64,000 bases of DNA, taken from positions 90,091 through 154,090 of the forward strand of contig CAJUCE010000005.1 of NCBI GenBank assembly GCA_910584865.1, read 5' to 3'. Every line of letters begins with the position of its first letter. The stretch's first letter is position 1. The notes beneath the pieces are model-generated. The model did not search any database. It was not told the DNA's origin and saw only the letters and a list, made by a program, of their open reading frames with translations. Positions 27,940-35,279 of this stretch are shown here, piece by piece. Made by a program: the position numbers and the translations under genes. Origin of the DNA: an uncultured Acetatifactor sp. (GTDB lineage Bacteria; Bacillota; Clostridia; Lachnospirales; Lachnospiraceae).

Positions 27940-28772
27940 CTCTTAATGCCGGTGGTGGCGATTCCCTGGACGAAATATTTCTGCAGGCTCAAAAACAGAA
28001 CCACCACAGGCACCAGGCTCACGCAGGACATGGCGATGATGCTGTTCCAGTTTACGACAGAGTCTGCGTCAATGGCCAGCCGCAGCCCCAGAGAAACCGG
28101 ATACTGTTTCACCCTGTCAATATACAGCAGCGGATTAAAGAAATCATTCCATGTCCAGACCGCCTGGAATAAAATCACCGACACAATGGGCGCTTTTGCC
28201 AGAGGCAGTATGACTCTGGCCAAAATCTGCCATTTCCCGGCCCCGTCGATATAAGCCGCCTCGTCCAGATCCCTGGGAATCCCCCGGAAAAACTGGATCA
28301 GCAGATAGGCGAAAAAGGGATTCACCGCCAATGCCGCCATGGCATAAAAAGGAATATAGCTGTTGAGCCAGTGAAATTTGTTGAACAATATGTACCTCGG
28401 TATCATAATCACGGTATTGGGCAGCATCATGGTGGAAAGCATAAGCGTCATTAATATTTTCCTGCCCCGGAACTCAAACCTGGAAAATCCGTAGGCCACC
28501 AGGCATGAGGAGGCGGCCGTCAGCAGGACCGTGGGCGCCACCATTTTACAGGAATTCCCTAAAAATACGGAAAAAGGTACTGCCGCAGTAGATTTCCAGC
28601 CATTGACAAAGCCGTCCAGCGTAAAATGCTTCGGCAGGAGGCCAACCGAGGTGAAAATCTCCGCATTTTCCTTAAAGGCCGCAAAAAACAGCCACAATAA
28701 AGGATAGCCCACCACAACTGCCGTTATCGTTATCATCAAATAAAGTCCCGTCTTCTTTAGATTCCGTCTCAT
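27936..28772 (-). CDS. Carbohydrate ABC transporter permease (MalG/UgpE type)
   Basis: 278 residues with six membrane segments. The cytoplasmic EAA loop, which contacts the ATPase, reads EAAYIDGAGKWQILARVILP. It is the second permease of an importer, 16 bp downstream of the first. No ATPase gene is in the locus; in Firmicutes such systems commonly borrow a shared MsmX-type ATPase encoded elsewhere. The substrate is probably an oligosaccharide, given GH42 downstream. Confidence 0.93.
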   Translation of the reverse strand: MRRNLKKTGLYLMITITAVVVGYPLLWLFFAAFKENAEIFTSVGLLPKHFTLDGFVNGWKSTAAVPFSVFLGNSCKMVAPTVLLTAASSCLVAYGFSRFEFRGRKILMTLMLSTMMLPNTVIMIPRYILFNKFHWLNSYIPFYAMAALAVNPFFAYLLIQFFRGIPRDLDEAAYIDGAGKWQILARVILPLAKAPIVSVILFQAVWTWNDFFNPLLYIDRVKQYPVSLGLRLAIDADSVVNWNSIIAMSCVSLVPVVVLFLSLQKYFVQGIATTGIKS

Positions 28773-28788
28773 TTATGACCTCCCTCTC

Positions 28789-29664
28789 TCATCGCTCGTC
28801 TCCGTAAAATACCCACTTCCCCGAGAGTCCGAAGAAGGCCAGGGTAAAGCTGATGATAATCACAAACAGGATCCAGGACAGCGCGCTGGCATATCCGATT
28901 TTCATATCCCGAAATGCCGTATCATAAAGATAGAGGGAATAGAGATAGGTCTGCTTCACCGGCCCTCCCTTGGTGATCAGGTACGCCGGCGTGAAAATCT
29001 GGATGATCTCAATGGTCTGCATAATGCAGTTAAAGAAAATTATGGGAGAGATCATGGGCAGTGTAATCCTGCGAAATACCTGAAAGGGCCTGGCCCCGTC
29101 GATCCTGGCCGCCTCCTGCAGATCCCCCGGCACGTTTTTCAGCGCCGCCAGAAACAATACCATGGGCGCCCCCATCTGCCACAGCGGCAGGAGCATCATT
29201 ACATACAGCACCAGCTTCGGATCCCCCAGCCAGTTTGCACCCGAGATACCGATAGCCCCCAGCAGCAGATTCAGAAGCCCGTCCTTTTTGAAGACATATT
29301 TCCACAAAACCGCCAGCGCCACGCTGGATCCCAGGATGGACGGCAGGTAGAAAACTGTATAATAAAGCGCCCTGCCCCGGCGGATTTTATGGAGCATCAT
29401 GGCCACCAGCAGTGCCGCCAGCAGCTTCAGCGGAACGGATACCGCCGTGTACAGCAGCGTCTTTCCCAGAGAATCCAGCGCCGTCTTATCCTTTGTAAAA
29501 ATATCCGCATAATTCTGTAAGCCGATAAAGCGAATATGGAACATATCATATTCCGTAAAGGAATAAATCAGGGATACCACAAAGGGGTATAATGTCAGCA
29601 CGAGAAACCCGATGAGCCATGGGGCGATATAGAGATATCCCAGATATTTGTCTTTTTTATGCAT
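28789..29664 (-). CDS. Carbohydrate ABC transporter permease (UgpA/LplB type)
   Basis: 291 residues, six membrane segments, with the EAA loop LQEAARIDGARPFQVFRRITLP. The start is set at MHKKDKYLGYLYIAPW, the usual beginning of this family, with AAGGGGGT about 10 nt upstream; an upstream in-frame start would add a soluble stretch. It sits between the binding-protein gene (115 bp upstream) and the second permease. Confidence 0.93.
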   Translation of the reverse strand: MHKKDKYLGYLYIAPWLIGFLVLTLYPFVVSLIYSFTEYDMFHIRFIGLQNYADIFTKDKTALDSLGKTLLYTAVSVPLKLLAALLVAMMLHKIRRGRALYYTVFYLPSILGSSVALAVLWKYVFKKDGLLNLLLGAIGISGANWLGDPKLVLYVMMLLPLWQMGAPMVLFLAALKNVPGDLQEAARIDGARPFQVFRRITLPMISPIIFFNCIMQTIEIIQIFTPAYLITKGGPVKQTYLYSLYLYDTAFRDMKIGYASALSWILFVIIISFTLAFFGLSGKWVFYGDER

Positions 29665-29779
29665 ATAAAAAGTACCCCCTTCTCTGCATTTCTCCGCCGC
29701 GTAACACAGGCGCATCCGCCCGCCTTACTGCCCGTCCGACAGGCTGCCCGGCGGATGCATTGTGGATAGTTTCAATTTC

Positions 29780-31204
29780 TTACTGCCCTGACAAATCCTT
29801 CAGCAAAGCCTCCAGGTCCGTTATCATCCCTTCCGAAGCCTGTTCCGGCGTGGAGACGCCGTAGATTACCTTCTCCATGTAGTCCACAAAGACGGCCTTC
29901 ACAGAGGAATTCAGCTCATAAGCGCCGTTTTTCAGGGAGAGGGTATCGTTGGATATCTGAATCCCCCGCGACATCAGCTCGCTGAGCATCTGGTTGCTTT
30001 CCAGTGCCTGCAATGCACTGGCGCTGCCCGGGACGCCCCGTACGGTCCCCAGGATCAAAGAGGCCTCCTCACTGTTGATAAACCATTCCAGGAACTCGGC
30101 CGCAGCCTTCTGACGGGCTTCGTCCGCCTTCTTGTTGACGGCCACCATCAGAGACGGACAGCACTCCTGCCCGGATATTTGGGCATCCGCAAACATGGGC
30201 ATGCCTACAACACCATAGTCATAATCCAATCCCGCGATCTCCGTGTCGATATTGGAGAAAAACAGGAAAATCCCGCCGATCTTGCCGTTCAGCCATAAGG
30301 GATTGTTCTGCATGGAATCATACAGCACTGCCTCGTCATAGGGCTGGGACACCTGCTGTGAAAAAATCCGCAGGAAGCTCTCGTAAGCCCGGGCCATCTG
30401 CTCCTTGTCAAATCCTAGGGTAAAATCATCCTGAACGTCGATCTCGTTGGTAATCTGCTCCAGCATGGGCTTTAAGATATAGCGAAGATACCCGTCTGTC
30501 ACCGCCGTAGTCATATAGCATTCCGGATCTTTGGCATGCAGCTCCTCTCCGATCCGGATAAAGTCGTCCCATGAACTCATATTCAGATTTCCCGCCTCGT
30601 CGCACCAGTCTGCCAGAAGCGTCTTGTTATAGAGAAAGACAGTCCCGTTATAGCCGAAGGGCAGCACCGATACCTCCTCCCCGATCTTGCAGTAATCATT
30701 CATCATGGATTCGGAGATCTGGCTCATGTCAATGATGTCGGAATAAGCCGACAGATCGGCGAACGCGTCCCCTCTGGCGGAAAGCTCGGCAACCCATCCC
30801 TGGTCCACCTGGAAAATCTCCGGCGCGTTGGAGGATGCCAGCTGTGTCACCAGCTTCTCGTAGTATCCGGAAAAGCTGGAATATTCCGGCTCGATTTTAA
30901 TGCCCGGATGGGCGTTTTCATAAGTCTCAATGGCTTTCAGCGTGGCCTCATGCCTGGAATCGCCGCCCCACCAGGAGAAGCGCAGGGTGATTTCTTCTCC
31001 GGAGCCGGCATCCGCCTGTTCCCCGGAGCTGCCTTCCGCATTTTCGGAATCCTCGGCCTCCTCCCCGGAGCCCTCCTGTGCCGCGCTCTGCCCTTCACTG
31101 CTGCCTCCTGCGGAGGAATCTCCTCCCGCCTCTGTCTCCGCGCATCCCGCCAGGCTCATGCCCATGCATGCCGCCAACAATAATGCCAAACACTTTCTTT
31201 TCAT
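29780..31204 (-). CDS. Sugar ABC transporter substrate-binding lipoprotein
   Basis: 474 residues. Signal peptide MKRKCLALLLAACMG ends with lipobox LAGC; an acidic Ser/Gly/Glu linker follows (about 25-70). The mature domain is a family 1 extracellular binding protein (LRFSWWGGDSRHEATLKA, SFSGYYEKLVTQLASSNAPE, WVAELSARGD, and AAEFLEWFINSEEAS near the end). It captures an oligosaccharide at the cell surface for the two downstream permeases. The GGAGG site belongs to leader element copy C. The divergent AraC/YesM-type two-component pair probably controls the operon. Confidence 0.93.
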   Translation of the reverse strand: MKRKCLALLLAACMGMSLAGCAETEAGGDSSAGGSSEGQSAAQEGSGEEAEDSENAEGSSGEQADAGSGEEITLRFSWWGGDSRHEATLKAIETYENAHPGIKIEPEYSSFSGYYEKLVTQLASSNAPEIFQVDQGWVAELSARGDAFADLSAYSDIIDMSQISESMMNDYCKIGEEVSVLPFGYNGTVFLYNKTLLADWCDEAGNLNMSSWDDFIRIGEELHAKDPECYMTTAVTDGYLRYILKPMLEQITNEIDVQDDFTLGFDKEQMARAYESFLRIFSQQVSQPYDEAVLYDSMQNNPLWLNGKIGGIFLFFSNIDTEIAGLDYDYGVVGMPMFADAQISGQECCPSLMVAVNKKADEARQKAAAEFLEWFINSEEASLILGTVRGVPGSASALQALESNQMLSELMSRGIQISNDTLSLKNGAYELNSSVKAVFVDYMEKVIYGVSTPEQASEGMITDLEALLKDLSGQ

Positions 31205-31340
31205 ATTAAATCCTCCTATTCCAGTTCCGTATGTGCCCTCTTCAGTACCTGACATCGGCACAGGATTTCCGGCCGCTTAATGATGCGTCCGTAAATCCTC
31301 TGGGCACTGCTTCGGGCACATACTGTTTCCAGTTCCGTCT
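31205..31340 (-). promoter_or_regulatory. Structured leader element, copy C (binding-protein gene)
   Basis: In gene orientation: flank CGGAACTGGAAACAG, outer arm TATGTGCCC (pairs from plus 31314-31322), core GGATTTACGGACGC and AAGCGGCCGGAAATCC, closing arm GGGCACATA (plus 31230-31238), then CGGAACTGGAATAGGAGG. The inner GGATTT/AAATCC can also pair. Nine-bp outer stem, perfect, sequence unlike copies A and B. Confidence 0.8.
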
Positions 31341-31459
31341 CTCTGCCCAGGCTCCGGTTCTGCCGTGCCGGGGATTTCTCAAGTGACTTTCGGATAATTC
31401 TCTCTCCATCCGACATACTGAGAATAGCATGAAATCCGATTTTCTTATAGGAATTAGAA

Positions 31460-31489
31460 TTGACAATTTCTCCTTTCATATGCTAACAT
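31460..31489 (+). promoter_or_regulatory. Promoter of the AraC-type regulator/kinase operon
   Basis: TTGACA (31460-31465), 18-bp spacer, TGC-TAACAT (extended -10; 31484-31489), about 57 bp before the start codon. Confidence 0.55.
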
Positions 31490-31545
31490 TTAGCAGAAGG
31501 TATCTTTATATGTCATATCGTTTCATTAGAAGGAGGGTTCATGGG

Positions 31546-32292
31546 ATGTATTCCTTGATTATTGTGGAAGATGATGATAATATACGAAGCGGGCTGGTTC
31601 ATTTATTTCCCTGGGAGGACTCCGGATTTACCGTAACCGGAGATTTCTCCAACGGCCAGGCGGCATGGAATTACCTGAAAGCCCATCCGGAGACCACAGC
31701 CGTGCTGACGGATATCCGGATGCCCGTCATGGACGGGCTGGAGCTGTCCCGGGTTATTTATGAAAATATCCCCTCCGTTCACGTATACCTGATTTCCGGC
31801 TTCCAGGACTTCACCTATGCCCAGACGGCTCTGCGCTACAATGTCAAGGACTTCCTGGTAAAGCCTCTTAGGCACCATTCCCTGATGCTGGCTTTTCTGA
31901 AGCTGAAGGAGGAGCTGGACCGGACGGGCGCTGCTGCCCTGGAACCGGAGCGCCCAAACCAGTACTACGAGCAGATCATCCGCGGCGTAAAGGTATATGT
32001 GATGGACAACTTAAGGACTGCCACCCTGGAAGAAGCCGCCGCACGCTCCCACTTAAGCAGCAGCTATCTGTCCCGTCTCTTCAAGAGCAGGACCTCCCTG
32101 TCCTTTTCCGAGTATCTGCTGCAAAAGAGAATGGAGCGGGCCTGCGTCCTGCTGGAGGACGCCCGCAATAAAATATACGAGATCTCCGATGCCATCGGCT
32201 ATGACAACCCGAAAAATTTTTCCAGGGCCTTCCGCAGCTATTATCATTTGTCTCCAAAGGAATACAGAGAAAGGGGCGGAGAACTGCCATGA
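31546..32292 (+). CDS. AraC-type (YesN-like) response regulator
   Basis: 248 residues. N-terminal receiver domain (IIVEDDDNIRSGL; phospho-acceptor in LTDIRMPVMDGLE; KDFLVKPL) and a C-terminal AraC helix-turn-helix pair (TLEEAAARSHLSSSYLSRLF, IYEISDAIGYDNPKNFSRAF, YHLSPKEYRE). Shorter than classic YesN proteins: the middle linker is only about 20 residues. Start MYSLIIVEDD follows AAGGAGGG. The next gene, its likely kinase, overlaps by 4 bp (ATGA). It probably activates the divergent sugar transport operon. Confidence 0.93.
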   Translation: MYSLIIVEDDDNIRSGLVHLFPWEDSGFTVTGDFSNGQAAWNYLKAHPETTAVLTDIRMPVMDGLELSRVIYENIPSVHVYLISGFQDFTYAQTALRYNVKDFLVKPLRHHSLMLAFLKLKEELDRTGAAALEPERPNQYYEQIIRGVKVYVMDNLRTATLEEAAARSHLSSSYLSRLFKSRTSLSFSEYLLQKRMERACVLLEDARNKIYEISDAIGYDNPKNFSRAFRSYYHLSPKEYRERGGELP

Positions 32293-34082
32293 TCAAACAC
32301 AGCCATATGCAGCAGAAATATTTCCTGCGCCAATTGATCCATCACCTTGTCATCATCACGCTTCCCCTGCTGCTTCTGGGCATCCTCCTCACCGGATATT
32401 TCCAGAAGCAGCTTCGGGAAGAGCTCACCGTCTATGCGGAGCGCTCCCGTAATTTCCTCTTAAGCAAGGTGACCCAGGAGCTGAATACCTTCTCCGAACA
32501 TACCACACTTTTCTCCACCACGCCCACCATGGCCCTGTCCATTTCCCGGCTTTTAAACGAGCAGTCGCTGGACTACAAAAACAATGTCTTCAAATCCATC
32601 GTCCCCACCATCCTTGGCACCATGGCAAACATCAGCGAATTTGTGGATTCCATCTACATCTATTACGACAATCCCGACGGAAACTTTTTCAGCAGCCTGA
32701 CGGGCTATACTGCCGTCTCCTCCCCCGGCTGTACGGACCGTGAATGGCTTGCCATCTATCAGGATACCTCCGCGGACTGCAGCCAATGGGTCCTCCCCAG
32801 GAAGGTCAGGCATTATTCCTTTGAGCCCTGGCGGGAAAATGTATCGGTGTTCCGGCGTTTTGACTATTACAACGGGGTAATGGTGCTGAACCTGAACACC
32901 GGGAAGCTTTCCCAGATGCTGGACAGCAATCATATCTACCAGGGCTCCTGCAGCGTTGTGACGGATACTGACGGTAATATCATCTTCGGAAGCGACGGCT
33001 ACAGGGAATTGTTTGATGAGGGAAATCCCCTCCCCCGAGCCATCACCCACCCTCTCTCCGGCAGCAAGGTATATGATACCATCCAGATCCGGGATACCGG
33101 GTATGTATATTATTCCTCCGAGATACCGGACTACAACCTTGTAATGATAACTCTGCTCCCCACTGCTGAGGTCTTTAAAACCGTCCACGGCATGGTGCTG
33201 GCCTTTACCGTCATCATCCTGTTCAGCATCCTGCTCAGCATCAGCCTCAGCTTCAGCGGCACAGCCGGCAATTTCCGGCAGCTGCGGCTGCTGCTGAATT
33301 TATTTTCGGATGCCGGGAATGGGGAGAAGCCTGCTGCCCTGCCCCGTCCCAAAACCCGCAACGAATATGACCTGATTTTCAACAATATCGTCTCCACTTT
33401 CGTGTCCAACCAGCGGCTTGCCCTGAATCTGGCCCAGGCCCAGGTGCGCCAGAAGGACGCCCAGCTGGCGGTCCTGCAGCTTCAGCTGAATCCGCACTTT
33501 ATTTTCAATACCCTCCAGACCCTGGACCTGGAGATCTTAAAGGCGCTTCCCGCAGGCAGCCATGCCGACCTGCTGATCCACAACCTGTCCGACATTCTGA
33601 AATATTCTCTGGAAAATACCTCCTCCCAGGTTCGGATTCGGGAGGAGATCGCCATCTGCAAGTCTTATGCGGAAATACAGAAGATACGTTATGCCAATCC
33701 CTTCATCCTTTATTGGGAGTACAGTGAGTCTGTCCTGGATCTGCCCGTGATCCATCTGATCCTGCAGCCCCTGCTGGAAAACAGCCTCCACCATGCCATC
33801 AAGGAGCTCCCCCGGAAGGGATTGATCAAGGTGAAAATCTTCCTGCGGGAAGGCCTGGTCCATATCCAGGTCATAGACAATGGCCTGGGCATCAGCCCCG
33901 GACGCCTGGCTGAAATCCGGCGGACACTGACCGGGCAGGATGCCGGAAGGACCTCCCATATCGGCCTGAGCAACACGAATCTGCGGCTGATCCTGACTTA
34001 CGGGCCGGAGGCTGCCCTGCGCATCCGCAGCAAGGAGGGAATGGGGACGGTGGTGCAGTTTTGCTTCCGTCCCGCCGGCTGA
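32289..34082 (+). CDS. YesM-type sensor histidine kinase
   Basis: 597 residues. Membrane helix about 18-38, extracellular sensor region about 40-285, second helix about 295-320, HAMP-like linker, then His_kinase domain with LNPHFIFNTLQ (phospho-acceptor His at about 400) and an HATPase domain with QPLLENSLHHA (about 495), IDNGLGIS and SHIGLSNTNLRL. It senses an extracellular carbohydrate or the loaded binding protein (inference) and phosphorylates the overlapping AraC-type regulator. The stop codon is part of a CCGGCTGA microduplication that opens the 42-bp repeats. Confidence 0.93.
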   Translation: MIKHSHMQQKYFLRQLIHHLVIITLPLLLLGILLTGYFQKQLREELTVYAERSRNFLLSKVTQELNTFSEHTTLFSTTPTMALSISRLLNEQSLDYKNNVFKSIVPTILGTMANISEFVDSIYIYYDNPDGNFFSSLTGYTAVSSPGCTDREWLAIYQDTSADCSQWVLPRKVRHYSFEPWRENVSVFRRFDYYNGVMVLNLNTGKLSQMLDSNHIYQGSCSVVTDTDGNIIFGSDGYRELFDEGNPLPRAITHPLSGSKVYDTIQIRDTGYVYYSSEIPDYNLVMITLLPTAEVFKTVHGMVLAFTVIILFSILLSISLSFSGTAGNFRQLRLLLNLFSDAGNGEKPAALPRPKTRNEYDLIFNNIVSTFVSNQRLALNLAQAQVRQKDAQLAVLQLQLNPHFIFNTLQTLDLEILKALPAGSHADLLIHNLSDILKYSLENTSSQVRIREEIAICKSYAEIQKIRYANPFILYWEYSESVLDLPVIHLILQPLLENSLHHAIKELPRKGLIKVKIFLREGLVHIQVIDNGLGISPGRLAEIRRTLTGQDAGRTSHIGLSNTNLRLILTYGPEAALRIRSKEGMGTVVQFCFRPAG

Positions 34083-34200
34083 CCGGCTGACGTTTACCGC
34101 GCCTGGTTTCCTCTTGCGAGCTTTCCGGCTGACTTCTGCCGCGCCTGGTTCCCTCTTGCGGGCTTTCCGGCTGACTTCTGCCGCGCTTCGTTCCCCGGCT
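34083..34200. repeat. 42-bp tandem repeats directly after the YesM-type kinase
   Basis: Units at 34083-34124, 34125-34166 and a partial at 34167-34200, each starting CCGGCTGAC and containing CCGCGCCTGGTT and CTCTTGCGGGC. The kinase stop lies in an extra CCGGCTGA copy at the border. Non-coding. Confidence 0.85.
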
Positions 34201-34264
34201 AAATATTACCACATCTTGTTTTCCCCTTGCTTCCAACGCCCGATGACGGTATGATAGAGAGGGA

Positions 34265-34308
34265 TTGTAAGAAATTTGTAAGAAACACCCTCACTTTTTT
34301 GTAAATTA
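34265..34308 (+). promoter_or_regulatory. Direct-repeat operator upstream of the OmpR-type regulator
   Basis: TTGTAAGAAA at 34265-34274 and 34276-34285 (11-bp period) and a weaker TTGTAAATTA at 34299-34308. One-turn spaced direct repeats are typical OmpR/PhoB-family binding sites, so autoregulation is likely. A hairpin, TGTATCCT / AGGATACA, follows near 34314-34341, within a leader of about 220 bp. Confidence 0.55.
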
Positions 34309-34556
34309 TAAATTGTATCCTGAATGCAGCTCAAGGATACAGATACAGTTTGGCAGGGCTGTGCCGGCAAGGAAGCGTCTCCGACAACTCCTGACCCGGA
34401 TAAACCGGAACCAAAATTTTGCCGCTTTGCGCAAGATTTCATCATTCCGTGACGAAACGCTTCCGGACGCAGGCATGGCCGCGGGATGCCGCCCCATCAG
34501 GGCCGAAAGCGTTACCGGATACAGGGGCCTGCCGGAAAGCTGCGGAAAGGTAAGGT

Positions 34557-35279
34557 ATGGCAGAGAAAATGGGCGAATGTGTATTGGTGGTAGATGACGA
34601 CAGAGAGATCGTAAAGGCGATCGCGATTTTACTGGAGAAGGAGGGCTATAAGGTGCTGAAGGCCTACGACGGCCTCCAGGCGCTGGACATCCTCTCCAGC
34701 GAACCGGTGCGGCTGGTGCTCATCGACGTGATGATGCCCCGGCTGGACGGCCTGTCCGCAGTGATGCGCATCCGCGAGAAGCGCAATCTCCCCATCATTG
34801 TCTTAAGCGCCAAAAGCGAGGAAAGCGATAAGGTATTGGGATTGTCCATGGGGGCAGATGATTATGTATCGAAGCCCTATAATCCCCAGGAGCTGGCAGC
34901 CCGGGTGAAAAGCCAGCTCCGCAGGTATACCAGCCTTGGGGACATCCACGCCGGAAGCCGGAGCTGCGAGATCAAGAACGGCCGCCTTCTCTACAATACC
35001 GAGGAGCGGGCCCTCTACGCGGACGGGGAACCTGTGAAGCTCACCGCTACGGAGGCCAAAATCGTAGATCTGTTCATGCGCAATTTAAACCGCGTATTTC
35101 CCGCGGAGGAAATCTACCGCAGAGTCTGGGAAGAGGACGCCTATGCATCGGAAAATACCGTGATGGTGCATATCCGGCGCATCCGCGAGAAACTGGAGCT
35201 GAATCCGAAAGAGCCAGAATATATAAAGGTGGTGTGGGGCATTGGATACAAAATGGAAAAACAGGAAAAAAGCAATTAG
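34557..35279 (+). CDS. OmpR/VanR-type response regulator
   Basis: 240 residues. Receiver domain (VLVVDDDREIVKAIA; phospho-acceptor in VLIDVMMPRLDGL; ADDYVSKPYNPQEL) and winged-helix DNA-binding domain (VKLTATEAKIVDLFMRN, YASENTVMVHIRRIREKLE, YIKVVWGIGYKME). The site GGAAAGGTAAGG precedes the ATG. The kinase gene begins inside its 3' end, a 38-bp overlap that couples translation. A direct-repeat operator about 250 bp upstream suggests it regulates itself. Confidence 0.95.
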   Translation: MAEKMGECVLVVDDDREIVKAIAILLEKEGYKVLKAYDGLQALDILSSEPVRLVLIDVMMPRLDGLSAVMRIREKRNLPIIVLSAKSEESDKVLGLSMGADDYVSKPYNPQELAARVKSQLRRYTSLGDIHAGSRSCEIKNGRLLYNTEERALYADGEPVKLTATEAKIVDLFMRNLNRVFPAEEIYRRVWEEDAYASENTVMVHIRRIREKLELNPKEPEYIKVVWGIGYKMEKQEKSN

